A stretch of DNA of 64,000 nt from an uncultured Anaerolineales bacterium. Lineage in GTDB: Bacteria > Chloroflexota > Anaerolineae > Aggregatilineales > Aggregatilineaceae. A program made the translations under genes and the position numbers. The stretch is taken from positions 1-64,000 of the forward strand of contig CAKZOB010000069.1 of assembly GCA_937135955.1 (NCBI GenBank). Reading direction: 5' to 3'. Each line of letters opens with the position of its first letter. Within the stretch, counting starts at the first letter, position 1. The notes beneath the pieces were generated by a model. The model was not told the DNA's origin. It searched no databases and worked only from the letters and a program-made list of their open reading frames with translations. Below, piece by piece: positions 9,242 through 16,939 of this stretch.

Positions 9242-10018
9242 TCAACGCCGCTTGGGGATGATGGTCACCTTGCGGCGGTCGCCCTCGCCGACGCTCTGCG
9301 TGGTCACCTGGGGATGATCGCGCAAGGCCAGATGCACCACACGCCGCTCATAGGGGGGCATCGGCTCCAGCGCTACCGTGCGCCCCAATTGAATGGCCTG
9401 TTCGGCCATGCGCTGCGCCAGGCGGCGCAACTGCTTCTCGCGGCGCACCTTATACCCTTCTACATCTACGATGATATTGGCGCGGCGTTGCAATTCGCGG
9501 CTGGCGATCAGGCGGGTGATATATTGCAGCGCGGCCAGGGTCTCGCCCCGTTTGCCGATGAGCGCCCCCAGGTCCGTCCCTTCGATCTGCAACACCCAGG
9601 GCGCGACCTCATTGTCGGCGGCCTGAGCGCGATAGACGCTCACCGTGGCCTTGACACGCATTCGCTCCAGCAATTCCTGCAACGTCTCACGCCCGACGCG
9701 AGCGTCGTCGTCCAGTTCCGCTTCGTCTACCGGCTGCGCTTCGGCCAGGGAGGCCACTTCTTCGGGCGCTTCTTCTTCCGCCAGCTCGACGGCGGGCTGT
9801 GGCGCGGGCGGCGTTGGCGGAGCGACGGGGCGTGGCGGGGCAGCCGTTGTCAGGCGCACCCGCGCCTGTCGCGCGCCAATGCCCAGCAGGCCCCGGCTGG
9901 GTTCTTCGAGAATCTCGACGATCACGCTTTCGCGGGCGACGCCCAGTTGCTGCAAACCCTGTTCAATAGCGGACTCGATGTCCGGCGCAGTAGTCTCTAC
10001 GGAGCGCGTTTCGCTCAT
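9242..10018 (-). CDS. jag: Jag/KhpB RNA-binding protein (Jag-N, KH, R3H)
   Basis: The 258-residue protein has a Jag N-terminal domain (about residues 10-60, with SRGLLGIGARQARV) and a Pro/Ala/Glu-rich linker at about 65-110. A KH domain follows with GALIGKRGETLAALQYI, in which the GKRG loop is typical, and the C-terminal R3H domain contains PYERRVVHLALRDH. Jag/KhpB is an RNA chaperone linked to membrane biogenesis and cell elongation in other bacteria. It lies 8 nt after yidC, in the usual conserved order. Confidence 0.95.
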   Translation of the reverse strand: MSETRSVETTAPDIESAIEQGLQQLGVARESVIVEILEEPSRGLLGIGARQARVRLTTAAPPRPVAPPTPPAPQPAVELAEEEAPEEVASLAEAQPVDEAELDDDARVGRETLQELLERMRVKATVSVYRAQAADNEVAPWVLQIEGTDLGALIGKRGETLAALQYITRLIASRELQRRANIIVDVEGYKVRREKQLRRLAQRMAEQAIQLGRTVALEPMPPYERRVVHLALRDHPQVTTQSVGEGDRRKVTIIPKRR

Positions 10019-10026
10019 GGTGATCC

Positions 10027-10998
10027 CTATCCTTTTGCCTTCCCTTTGGCACGGGCGCGGCTGGCGCGACTGTCATAAACGCCGCTGCCCTTCTTGCGAC
10101 TGCCTACCTCGCGCTGACGCTTGAGCTTTGGCTCAGCGGGAGTCACGGGCGCGACAACCGGCGTCGCTTCGCGCTTGGGCCGGGGCGCAGGCGCAGACGG
10201 TGCGGGCGCGGCAGGGGTGCCGGTCGTCGGGCCGTTGGCGGGCGCTGCTTCTTTGGGCTTCAGTCCGATCAGCCGCCCGACGTTGATGTTGAGACGCCCC
10301 GTCAGCCCATACTGCCCGATGCCGATCAGGTTGGAGGCGATGAAGTAGATTGACAGTCCCGAAGCAAATGAGAGCGAGAAGAAGCCAAACATCAGCGGCA
10401 TGATCAGCATCATCTGTCGGCTGATCCGCGCCGTCTGGTCGGCCTGACGGTCGCCCGTGCCACCAGAGGGCGTAGCGGGCATGAGCAGCTTTTGCTGCAG
10501 CCAGGTAGTCACCACGACCAGGACCGGCAGGATGTAGAGCGGATCGGGCACGGCCAGGTTGAGCCAGAGGAACTTGTTGCTCAGCGGCACCTGCGACGAC
10601 AGGGCAGGCACCCACAACCGGTTGGCCAGGTCGAGTAATTGCGTGGGGGTGGCAGCCAGCGTGGCAACGATAGCGTGGTAGAGCGCCAGCATGATCGGCA
10701 ACTGAATGAGCAGCGGCAGGCAACCAGCCAGAGGATTCACCCCATGCTTACGGTAGAGTTCCCATTGCTCCTGGGCCAGCCGTTCGCGGTCGTTCTTGTA
10801 CTTCTCCTGTAGCTTCTTCAGTTCTGGCTGCAATTCCTGCATGGCCTTGGTGGAACGCTGCTGTTTGATGGTCAGCGGGTAGGTGGCCATGCGGATTAAA
10901 ATGGTGAAGACCACAATGGCCAGCACCACGTTCCCGCCCAGAATCTGGTACAGGAACAGCAGGATGGTGATGAAGGGGTTGATGATGATATCGAGCAT
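10027..10998 (-). CDS. yidC: Membrane protein insertase YidC/Oxa1
   Basis: The 323-residue protein matches the core of the Oxa1 family: an N-terminal membrane segment, a basic cytoplasmic hairpin (KQQRSTKAMQELQPELKKLQ), LAGCLPLLIQLPIMLALYH, and helices ending near LIGIGQYGLT. No large periplasmic domain is present, as expected for a monoderm-type YidC. The C-terminal tail (about residues 245-323) is rich in Pro, Ala and Lys/Arg, typical for ribosome contact. It inserts membrane proteins together with or without SecYEG. A PQQ lipoprotein gene separates it from yidD. Confidence 0.96.
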   Translation of the reverse strand: MLDIIINPFITILLFLYQILGGNVVLAIVVFTILIRMATYPLTIKQQRSTKAMQELQPELKKLQEKYKNDRERLAQEQWELYRKHGVNPLAGCLPLLIQLPIMLALYHAIVATLAATPTQLLDLANRLWVPALSSQVPLSNKFLWLNLAVPDPLYILPVLVVVTTWLQQKLLMPATPSGGTGDRQADQTARISRQMMLIMPLMFGFFSLSFASGLSIYFIASNLIGIGQYGLTGRLNINVGRLIGLKPKEAAPANGPTTGTPAAPAPSAPAPRPKREATPVVAPVTPAEPKLKRQREVGSRKKGSGVYDSRASRARAKGKAKG

Positions 10999-11037
10999 GA
11001 AGCTGTGCCTTTGTCTCGCGCCGTGCCAGCGCCGGGT

Positions 11038-12216
11038 CTAGTCCGAATACGTCCAGGCTTCTTCGCCGGTCTCGGCGTTCAGGGCGACGACCAGCCGATC
11101 GTTATCCATCGTACTGGCGACGACCAGGTCGGCGGCGTCATCGTCTACGCCGGGTACAAAGACCAGGTCGGCCAGCACTTCGCCTTTCACATCCCTATCC
11201 CAGTTAAGCGCGCCATCCTCTTTGGTCACCGCATAGAGATGATGGTCTTTGGAGGCCACGATCACCAACCCGTCGGTGAGGATGGGCGTGGCGCGGATGC
11301 CATCTTCGGCCAACGGTTTCTTCCACACCTGCTGGAAGCTCCCGTCTGCGTCCAGGCGTACCGCATACAATGCGCCGGACAGGTCGCCAAAATAGAGCAC
11401 GCCGCTGTCTACGTCGAAGGCCGGGCTACCCCACAGCCAGCCGTCTGTTTCGAAGCGATCCACAATCGCCCCATCTACCAGGCTGACGGCCACCAGTTCG
11501 GAGGCAAACGTGCCCACATAGAGCACCTGACGCCCCGCGTCATAGACCGGCGTGCCGGGCGCTGCGCCGCCTACATTCCTGCGCCATAGCTCTTTGCCCG
11601 TCTCAGCATCCAGAGCATACAGATGATGATCCAGCGAGACGACATAGACCACCGGCCCTGCGCGTTCTTCGGACGGGTCTTCGGGCAGGTAGAGCGGGCG
11701 CGACCATACGCCGTGACCGGTGCGGAACGTCCACCTTTCCGCCCCGTTTTGCCGCGAGACCGCCACCACATTGCGGCTGCCCAGGCCGAAGTACACCGTG
11801 TCCGAGTCTACCGCAACGCTGCCGATGACGCGATCTTTCGGGGTGATTTCCAGCGGGCCAAGGATCGCCTGTTTGCCGGGCGTATAGCGCCACAAGACCG
11901 TGCCATCGCTGTTGATGGCGTGCAGGCGTCCGCTGTAGTCGCCCACGTAGATCACGCCATCGGCTATCACGGGCTGTGCGTAGAAGGCCGCGTCGCCGTT
12001 CTTATATTCCCACAGGACAGCCCCGCTGGTCGGGTTGAGGGCCACCACATGTTTGGCGTTGGCGACATAGATCGCGCTGGCCTGGGAATCGGTCGCCAGG
12101 CCCGCCCAGCTTTCGCTGGTGGGGCCGCCGCAGGCCGCCAAAGCCAGCGTGACCAGCAACAACACGCCCAACATCAGGGCCGAGGGTTTAGAGAGGGAAA
12201 CGCGCGACGTATTCAA
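11038..12216 (-). CDS. PQQ-type beta-propeller lipoprotein inserted in the yidC cluster
   Basis: This 392-residue exported lipoprotein has a signal peptide ending in lipobox LAACGG (lipidated Cys29) followed by repeated propeller blades with motifs such as GAVLWEYKNGD, GTVLWRYTPG, GAERWTFRTG, GKELWRRNVGG and GEEAWTYSD. The family includes BamB and PQQ-binding-like proteins, but the residues needed to bind PQQ cannot be confirmed, so it is more likely a scaffold. It lies between yidD and yidC, where other bacteria usually have nothing. The gaps are 39 nt on each side, so it belongs to the same transcript. Confidence 0.9.
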   Translation of the reverse strand: MNTSRVSLSKPSALMLGVLLLVTLALAACGGPTSESWAGLATDSQASAIYVANAKHVVALNPTSGAVLWEYKNGDAAFYAQPVIADGVIYVGDYSGRLHAINSDGTVLWRYTPGKQAILGPLEITPKDRVIGSVAVDSDTVYFGLGSRNVVAVSRQNGAERWTFRTGHGVWSRPLYLPEDPSEERAGPVVYVVSLDHHLYALDAETGKELWRRNVGGAAPGTPVYDAGRQVLYVGTFASELVAVSLVDGAIVDRFETDGWLWGSPAFDVDSGVLYFGDLSGALYAVRLDADGSFQQVWKKPLAEDGIRATPILTDGLVIVASKDHHLYAVTKEDGALNWDRDVKGEVLADLVFVPGVDDDAADLVVASTMDNDRLVVALNAETGEEAWTYSD

Positions 12217-12255
12217 GGGAACTCCTTGGGAATGCTCAGCCAGTCGCGTCCGGCT

Positions 12256-12465
12256 TCAGGGCACGGGATCGTAGCCGCCCGGACTGAAAGGATGGCAGCG
12301 CCCGATACGCTTCAGGCCCAGCCAACCGCCCTTCAGCAGGCCATAGCGAGCGATGGCTTCGTAGGTGTAATGCGAGCAGCTCGGATCGTAGCGGCAGCTT
12401 GGCGGCAGAAGACGCGAGAAGGTGAGCTGATAGAGCCGGATGAGGGCCAGTCCCACGTACTTCAT
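12256..12465 (-). CDS. yidD: Membrane protein insertion efficiency factor YidD
   Basis: A 69-residue protein starting [13 protein letters not shown] and containing [15 protein letters not shown], the conserved YidD core, then [18 protein letters not shown]. The ATG at 12465 overlaps the rnpA stop (ATGA). Longer readings in this frame run through the antisense of real genes and are rejected. It helps YidC-dependent insertion in other bacteria. Confidence 0.95.
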   Translation of the reverse strand: MKYVGLALIRLYQLTFSRLLPPSCRYDPSCSHYTYEAIARYGLLKGGWLGLKRIGRCHPFSPGGYDPVP

Positions 12466-12821
12466 GACGGCAAATCCTCTGCTGACGACTGCCACAGCCC
12501 TGCGCTCTGCAACAGGGTGTGCACCGCCTGGCGCACCGCCTGGAAAGGCTGCCCGACGATGGCCGGGCGTGCGATGAAGGCGATGTCGTAGCCCTGCCGC
12601 AGGTGTGCGTGCGCCTCGCGCACAATCTCGCGCAGAATGCGCCGGATATAGTTGCGCACTACCGCCCTGCCCAGGCTTTTGCCGGTGACAAACCCGTAGC
12701 GATTGTGGGGCAACTCGTTCGGCGTGACGCTCATGATCACGAAAGGATGTCGCCAAGCGCGCCCTTGCTGGCGCAAACGGGCGAAGTCCTGCTTCCGGCG
12801 CAGGCGCAAATGGCGCTGCAT
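12462..12821 (-). CDS. rnpA: Ribonuclease P protein component
   Basis: The 119-residue basic protein starts [20 protein letters not shown] and holds the RNase P signature [15 protein letters not shown]. It binds the catalytic RNase P RNA and helps mature tRNA 5' ends. Its length is normal for the family. The ATG at 12821 is chosen because it begins the conserved LRLRRKQDF segment and follows rpmH by 14 nt. A longer reading frame upstream only runs through rpmH. It overlaps yidD by 4 nt. Confidence 0.96.
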   Translation of the reverse strand: MQRHLRLRRKQDFARLRQQGRAWRHPFVIMSVTPNELPHNRYGFVTGKSLGRAVVRNYIRRILREIVREAHAHLRQGYDIAFIARPAIVGQPFQAVRQAVHTLLQSAGLWQSSAEDLPS

Positions 12822-12835
12822 GGTCGGGCGCAGGC

Positions 12836-13015
12836 CTAATGTGCCTTCCAGTTGATGCGTTTGACGTGATTGTTCATCTTGGGCGTCAATACATGACGGC
12901 CCTTGGCGCGGCGCGACTTCAGCACCTGGCGTCCGTCCTTGGTGCGCATGCGTTGACGGAAGCCGTGTACACGCAGCCGGCGACGAATCTTGGGTTGGTA
13001 GGTACGCTTGGGCAT
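12836..13015 (-). CDS. rpmH: 50S ribosomal protein L34 with C-terminal extension
   Basis: Translation from the ATG at 13015 gives 59 residues: [20 protein letters not shown], then an [11 protein letters not shown] segment and [12 protein letters not shown]. The first 45 or so residues align with L34. The last 14 (from KMNNHVKRI) extend past the usual end near residue 45. A TTGACC-N17-TATACT promoter lies about 90 nt upstream. This is the first gene of the rpmH-rnpA-yidD-yidC-jag cluster. dnaA is not next to it and no DnaA boxes were seen, so an origin is not called here. Confidence 0.95.
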   Translation of the reverse strand: MPKRTYQPKIRRRLRVHGFRQRMRTKDGRQVLKSRRAKGRHVLTPKMNNHVKRINWKAH

Positions 13016-13108
13016 GGATGACCTCTTTCAAAAAACGCGCGGAAAGCGCGCTTTCAACCGTCTACACTCGCTGGCATGTAGCGTCCAGGCCGCAACATGC
13101 GAAGGGCA

Positions 13109-13137
13109 AGTATAGCGCATGGGCAGAGGCAGGTCAA
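13109..13137 (-). promoter_or_regulatory. Strong sigma70-type promoter of rpmH
   Basis: On the minus strand TTGACC (13137-13132), a 17-nt spacer and TATACT (13114-13109). Transcription would start near 13102, leaving an 87-nt leader before rpmH. This is among the closest consensus matches in the window, as expected for a ribosomal-protein operon. Confidence 0.75.
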
Positions 13138-13212
13138 GCACGAACCCTTCTTGTAAGCGCCCCGATAGCATCACCCTTTGCGGCGTGTGCCCCCTGCCCC
13201 CCATTCTGTAGC

Positions 13213-13869
13213 TCACGGACTCGGCTGACTGACTGCCAGCGAGACCGGCTCGGCCACCACCACCAGCCGCCCCAGATATGTCCGGGCCTGTGTGTCCCAG
13301 TCTGTACAGGTGATCAGCGTGACGCGCGGGACGCCGTCCTGGGCCAACCACGACAGATCGTAGGGATCCACCCGCTCAATACGGGTGACGCGATAACGCT
13401 CCTCGCGCGAGCCGTCGCGCAGCACCACCAGGTCGCCCAGGTGCGCTTCGAAGAGATAGGCGAATGGGCCGGGCGCACCGGTGTAGCTCTCGACGTGCCC
13501 AGCCAGCACGATGTTGCCGCCGGGATCGCCCAGCCAGGCCGTGCCCACCAGATGCCCCACCGAATCCCCCAGATGACGGGTTTCCCAGGTGCCCTGTACG
13601 CGCCCGGCAGGGATGATCGGCGCGCTGACCTCCGCGGCAGGGAAGCTAATCAGGCGCGGGGGGATGGACGTATCGGTCGTGGGGGTGGGCAGGAAGTCAT
13701 CGCGGCGCAGCCCCTGAGGGGGCGGGGTGCGCACCGGCGTAGCCGCAGAGGGAGCTTTCGCCGTGCTCAACCGCCAGACGGCAAAGACGAGCACAAGTAT
13801 CTCTACGCTGAGCATAGCGCAACCCAGCGGTGTCAGGCGTAGACGACGCTTGCGTAGCGAACCGATCAC
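13213..13869 (-). CDS. Sortase family transpeptidase
   Basis: The 218-residue protein has a short basic cytoplasmic start, one membrane anchor at about residues 15-34, a Pro/Thr-rich linker and a sortase barrel. The catalytic set is visible: His125 in NIVLAGH, Cys188 in VTLITCTDWD and Arg201 in TYLGRLVVV. Sortases cleave a sorting motif of exported proteins and join it to a surface nucleophile. The TCTDWD context resembles class D/E-like enzymes, but the class is not certain. No protein in this window ends with an obvious LPxTG-type sorting signal, so the substrate lies elsewhere. Confidence 0.93.
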   Translation of the reverse strand: MIGSLRKRRLRLTPLGCAMLSVEILVLVFAVWRLSTAKAPSAATPVRTPPPQGLRRDDFLPTPTTDTSIPPRLISFPAAEVSAPIIPAGRVQGTWETRHLGDSVGHLVGTAWLGDPGGNIVLAGHVESYTGAPGPFAYLFEAHLGDLVVLRDGSREERYRVTRIERVDPYDLSWLAQDGVPRVTLITCTDWDTQARTYLGRLVVVAEPVSLAVSQPSP

Positions 13870-13995
13870 ACATGCCCCCCGGCGATTAGCGTATGTACAG
13901 CTTAGCGCGCGGCCAGGGGAATTGCAAGCGGGGACGCTACGGGTGCGCGCAAAGGTTGCCTGCGACTTCGCTCTGTGGCGGATTCTACTCCCGCA

Positions 13996-14622
13996 TCACT
14001 TGCGGCTGGGCGTGGAAGTCGCCTTGACGCTCTTCTCCGGCTTTTCCAGTTCCGGCAGGCACCCCAGCAATGTCCAGTAGAGGGCGTTGGTCTTGGGGTC
14101 TTTGAGCGGTTTCCACTCCTCAGGGATGTTGAGCTCTTCGAGCTGAGCCTTGGGCACGGTCAGGTACAGATAGAGCGAAGCGCCCAGGTAGGGATCGTCG
14201 TCCAGCGCCACGCACACCGACAGACCGCTCTCTTCATCAATCTTCAGGCTCTCCGGCTCGGCCAATTCCTTTTCGTCCAGCCCCATCAACGCCCCATAGG
14301 CATAGGGCAACAGCGTGCTGATGTCTTCTTCCATCACCGAGAAGTCGCGGTCGAACAGGGTTGCCTCGTCTATGAACTTGGCCATGGTGTCCAGCGGCAC
14401 CTGAAGGTCTTCGACGGCGTCCGGATAAGTTTCGGCCAGCCATGTCTGCACCTCATCCAGCGGCACCTGGTAATAGGCGAAGAGTTCGCGGTCTTTTTTG
14501 CCGTCTCCAGCGGTGCCCAGCAGTGCATCGCCCAGGTCCGGGTCAACGCTTACCAGCACCACGCCGACCAGCAGCCCAACCAAGAACGTGAACAGGATGA
14601 CGAAGCTATTGCGGCGATTCAT
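13996..14622 (-). CDS. Membrane-anchored protein of unknown function
   Basis: The 208-residue protein has one N-terminal membrane segment (about residues 7-27, FVILFTFLVGLLVGVVLVSV) and an acidic exported domain. No known motif is recognised. The exported part contains YLYLTVPKAQLEELNIPEEW, and a Lys/Ser-rich tail closes the protein. It lies between the sortase and the ECF sigma unit on the same strand, so it may be a target or partner of either, but nothing in the sequence proves that. Confidence 0.8.
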   Translation of the reverse strand: MNRRNSFVILFTFLVGLLVGVVLVSVDPDLGDALLGTAGDGKKDRELFAYYQVPLDEVQTWLAETYPDAVEDLQVPLDTMAKFIDEATLFDRDFSVMEEDISTLLPYAYGALMGLDEKELAEPESLKIDEESGLSVCVALDDDPYLGASLYLYLTVPKAQLEELNIPEEWKPLKDPKTNALYWTLLGCLPELEKPEKSVKATSTPSRK

Positions 14623-14696
14623 GGGCTGTCTCCTTATTTTCTATGCACGCGCGGTGCATTCGTCGGTCGTCAATCATATAGCGCCGTGCGGGGCTT

Positions 14697-15128
14697 TCAG
14701 CGACGCCGCCCACGCCACCACAGCACCCCGCCGACCAGCGCTCCCAGCGCCAGGAAGGTGACCCATACTCCCGCACCCAGGGCGGTGCCGCGCACGTCCG
14801 CGCCAAAGTCGCCGCGGGCCGAGGTGCTCACGACGATCACCAGCATGACGGCGGCCACGCCAGCAACCAGCGCCCACATACGCCAGCGCCCGCGCGCAGA
14901 TCGGGAGACTTCAGCCGTATGCTCCTTCTCCCATTGTACAACCAGTTGCCGGCGCAGGCGTTGGCGAAAGGCAGCGTCCGGCCTGGTGGCAGGCCCGATC
15001 AGCCGGTTTAGCGCCCGCACGATCCTGGCCTCGCCCTCGATGCTGGGCGGTGGCGCAGGATCAGCGCCCGCCAGCACCTCATCGGTGTAGGCTGCCAGTT
15101 CCTCAGTGATACCCGTATGCTCGTCCAT
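14697..15128 (-). CDS. Small two-TM membrane protein, likely sigma-factor regulator
   Basis: The 143-residue protein has a soluble acidic N-terminal half (about residues 1-80) with a basic AAFRQRLRRQLVVQWEKEH segment. Two membrane helices follow, at about 87-104 and 115-135, then GRRR at the end. No zinc-binding HxxxCxxC anti-sigma motif is present. ATG 15128 is 2 nt after the sigma gene; a TTG six nt upstream is the alternative. Its position directly after an ECF sigma gene suggests a membrane anti-sigma role, which is inference from context only. Confidence 0.75.
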   Translation of the reverse strand: MDEHTGITEELAAYTDEVLAGADPAPPPSIEGEARIVRALNRLIGPATRPDAAFRQRLRRQLVVQWEKEHTAEVSRSARGRWRMWALVAGVAAVMLVIVVSTSARGDFGADVRGTALGAGVWVTFLALGALVGGVLWWRGRRR

Positions 15129-15130
15129 TC

Positions 15131-15661
15131 TCAATCCCCTATCGCGTCGCGGATGGCCTGAATAGCCCTCCGATAAAGCGATTTCACCGCCTCAAGCGAC
15201 TGCCCGCGCGCCCCGGCAATTTCGTTGAAGGTCAGCCCATCCGCGAAGCGCATCAGGATGATTTCCTGGTAATGCTCCGGCAATGCCGCGAAAATCCCCT
15301 GCAGTAGGGCACGTTCGTCGTTGCGTTCGTGTGCCTCCGGCATTACCAGGAGTTCGCTTTCCACCTCCGTCAGCGAGATAGCCGTTGGATCGCTGTGCCG
15401 GGTACGCCGCCGGTAGAAATCGGCGATCTGCCGGTTGACAATGGTATACAGCCAGGTGCTAAAGCGGGCATGATGCTCGAAGTGCTGCAAAGAACGAAAC
15501 ACGGCCAGGAAGACTTCTTGGGTCACGTCTTCGGCGTATTGGGGTGGCACCCGGCTGCATATCCGGCGGTAGACGCGGTCCACATAACGGTCATAGAGCG
15601 CCAGGAAAGCCTCCCGATCCCCTTGTTGTGCCCGCCTAGCCAGAGCCTCATCCGTGCTCAT
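15131..15661 (-). CDS. ECF-type RNA polymerase sigma factor
   Basis: The 176-residue protein has a sigma region 2 at about residues 15-85 (YAEDVTQEVFLAVFRSL and FSTWLYTIVNRQIADFYRRR) and a region 4 near the C-terminus (LPEHYQEIILMRFADGLTFNEIA). This is the two-domain ECF layout. ATG 15661 is chosen because GGGGGAG lies 4 nt upstream; the reading frame is open for 12 more codons but without a better start. The following small membrane gene probably regulates it. Confidence 0.93.
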   Translation of the reverse strand: MSTDEALARRAQQGDREAFLALYDRYVDRVYRRICSRVPPQYAEDVTQEVFLAVFRSLQHFEHHARFSTWLYTIVNRQIADFYRRRTRHSDPTAISLTEVESELLVMPEAHERNDERALLQGIFAALPEHYQEIILMRFADGLTFNEIAGARGQSLEAVKSLYRRAIQAIRDAIGD

Positions 15662-15747
15662 GGTGCTCCCCCTATTATGTCGCTGCGATCCGCGCAATTG
15701 GGTCGCGAAGTCCGCTGGCCTGCTATACCGAAGTCATGCGACCCAAC

Positions 15748-15795
15748 AAAAAAGCAGGAGCTGCCCTGTACCCGAGTGTTCCGGTCAGCTCCTGC
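15748..15795 (-). terminator. Intrinsic terminator after the STAS gene
   Basis: The 10-bp stem GCAGGAGCTG / CAGCTCCTGC is followed on the minus strand by TTTTTT. The loop is 22 nt. It lies 28 nt after the STAS stop and separates the exporter/STAS transcript from the sigma gene. Confidence 0.8.
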
Positions 15796-15822
15796 CTGAT
15801 CACCCTATCGGGGAGCGTCTCC

Positions 15823-16155
15823 TCACCAGCCAGCCAACGCCGCCTCGACGGAGTCGTAGGAGTCGAAGAAACGGTCGAAGCCGATGATGGCGAAGATGCG
15901 CTGCACGCGCGGGCTGAGTGCCACCAGGCGCAGGTCGCCGCTGTTGGCACGGCTGCGCGTCAACACGTCGGCCAGGGTGCGCAACCCGGCGCTGTTGATA
16001 TAGGAGACTCCCGCCATGTCCAGCACCAGGCGGTATTGCCCGGCGGCCAGCGCATCCTGCAAGACGCTGTCGAGTTCCCCGGCCCCCTCGCTATCTACAC
16101 GTCCTTCGAGCACGAAGACCAGCGCCCCACCGTGCTCGCGTTTTGTGATCTGCAT
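15823..16155 (-). CDS. STAS-domain anti-anti-sigma-type protein
   Basis: The 110-residue single-domain protein matches SpoIIAA/RsbV. It has MQITKREHGGALVFVLEGRV, then VLDMAGVSYINSAGLRTLA with the phosphorylatable Ser55, and a C-terminal helix. Such proteins bind and release anti-sigma kinases depending on phosphorylation. No RsbW-like kinase is encoded nearby. It is 31 nt downstream of an ABC ATPase gene and probably shares its transcript, so it may regulate that exporter or act on a distant partner. Confidence 0.92.
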   Translation of the reverse strand: MQITKREHGGALVFVLEGRVDSEGAGELDSVLQDALAAGQYRLVLDMAGVSYINSAGLRTLADVLTRSRANSGDLRLVALSPRVQRIFAIIGFDRFFDSYDSVEAALAGW

Positions 16156-16186
16156 CCCACTTCACTCCCTCTGCGGGGCGTGCCTC

Positions 16187-16912
16187 TCAGCCGCGCCCGG
16201 CGACCAGACGCTGATCGATCTCTTCCTGCGGCACCAACTGCCCGTCGCGCACCTCTTCCACACGGGGAATCTGCCCGGCCAGGTCGCGGTCGTGCGTGAC
16301 CATCACGATGGTCATGCCCTGCGACACCAGGTCTTCGAACATGGCGAAGACCAGGCCCGCCGACACCGCATCCAGGTTGCCCGTGGGTTCGTCGCCAACC
16401 AGCACCTTGGGGTTGTTGGCCAGCGCGCGGGCGATAGCAGCGCGTTGCTGCTGCCCACCGGAAATCTGGCTGGGGTATTTGTTCGCTACATCGGGCAGGT
16501 CTACCATCTCCAGCAACTCCATGGCCCGCTCTTTGCGCCGCCCCCGGTAGGTGCCCGCGTAGTGCATAGGCATCATCACATTCTCCAACACCGTCAGGGT
16601 GGGCAGCAACTGGAAGAACTGGAAGACGACGCCAATATTACGCCCGCGCCACTTGGCTACCTGGTTCTCGCTGAGTTTGGTCAGGCGCTGCCCCGCCACA
16701 TAGACTTCGCCCGATGTGGGCCGGTCTATGCCGGTGATCATGTTGATCAGCGTGCTCTTGCCGCTGCCCGAAGGCCCCACAATGGCGACGAATTCGCCTT
16801 CCTTGATCTCCAGGTTGACGCCCTTCAGCACGCGGAGTGGGCCAGCCTTGGTCTTGTAGATTTTCTCGACGTTTTGCAGCGAAATCACCGATTCGGTCTG
16901 CGCGTTGCTCAT
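16187..16912 (-). CDS. ABC transporter ATPase, LolD/MacB type (second of pair)
   Basis: The 241-residue ATPase has Walker [11 protein letters not shown]-loop [10 protein letters not shown], signature ISGGQQQR, Walker [13 protein letters not shown] and H-loop MVTHD, as in LolD/MacB/FtsE-like proteins that work with FtsX-type permeases. It lies 27 nt after the permease at 16940-19435. A paralogue sits on the other side of that permease. Such systems usually move lipids, lipoproteins or peptides or drive extracytoplasmic machines; the substrate is unknown. Confidence 0.94.
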   Translation of the reverse strand: MSNAQTESVISLQNVEKIYKTKAGPLRVLKGVNLEIKEGEFVAIVGPSGSGKSTLINMITGIDRPTSGEVYVAGQRLTKLSENQVAKWRGRNIGVVFQFFQLLPTLTVLENVMMPMHYAGTYRGRRKERAMELLEMVDLPDVANKYPSQISGGQQQRAAIARALANNPKVLVGDEPTGNLDAVSAGLVFAMFEDLVSQGMTIVMVTHDRDLAGQIPRVEEVRDGQLVPQEEIDQRLVAGRG

Positions 16913-16939
16913 CTTGTTTTCTCCCGAAGCTGTTCGCGC

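Noticed and set aside
12836-13212. Replication origin next to rpmH
   Set aside because: No dnaA or dnaN gene and no cluster of TTATNCACA boxes; only the rpmH promoter is evident.
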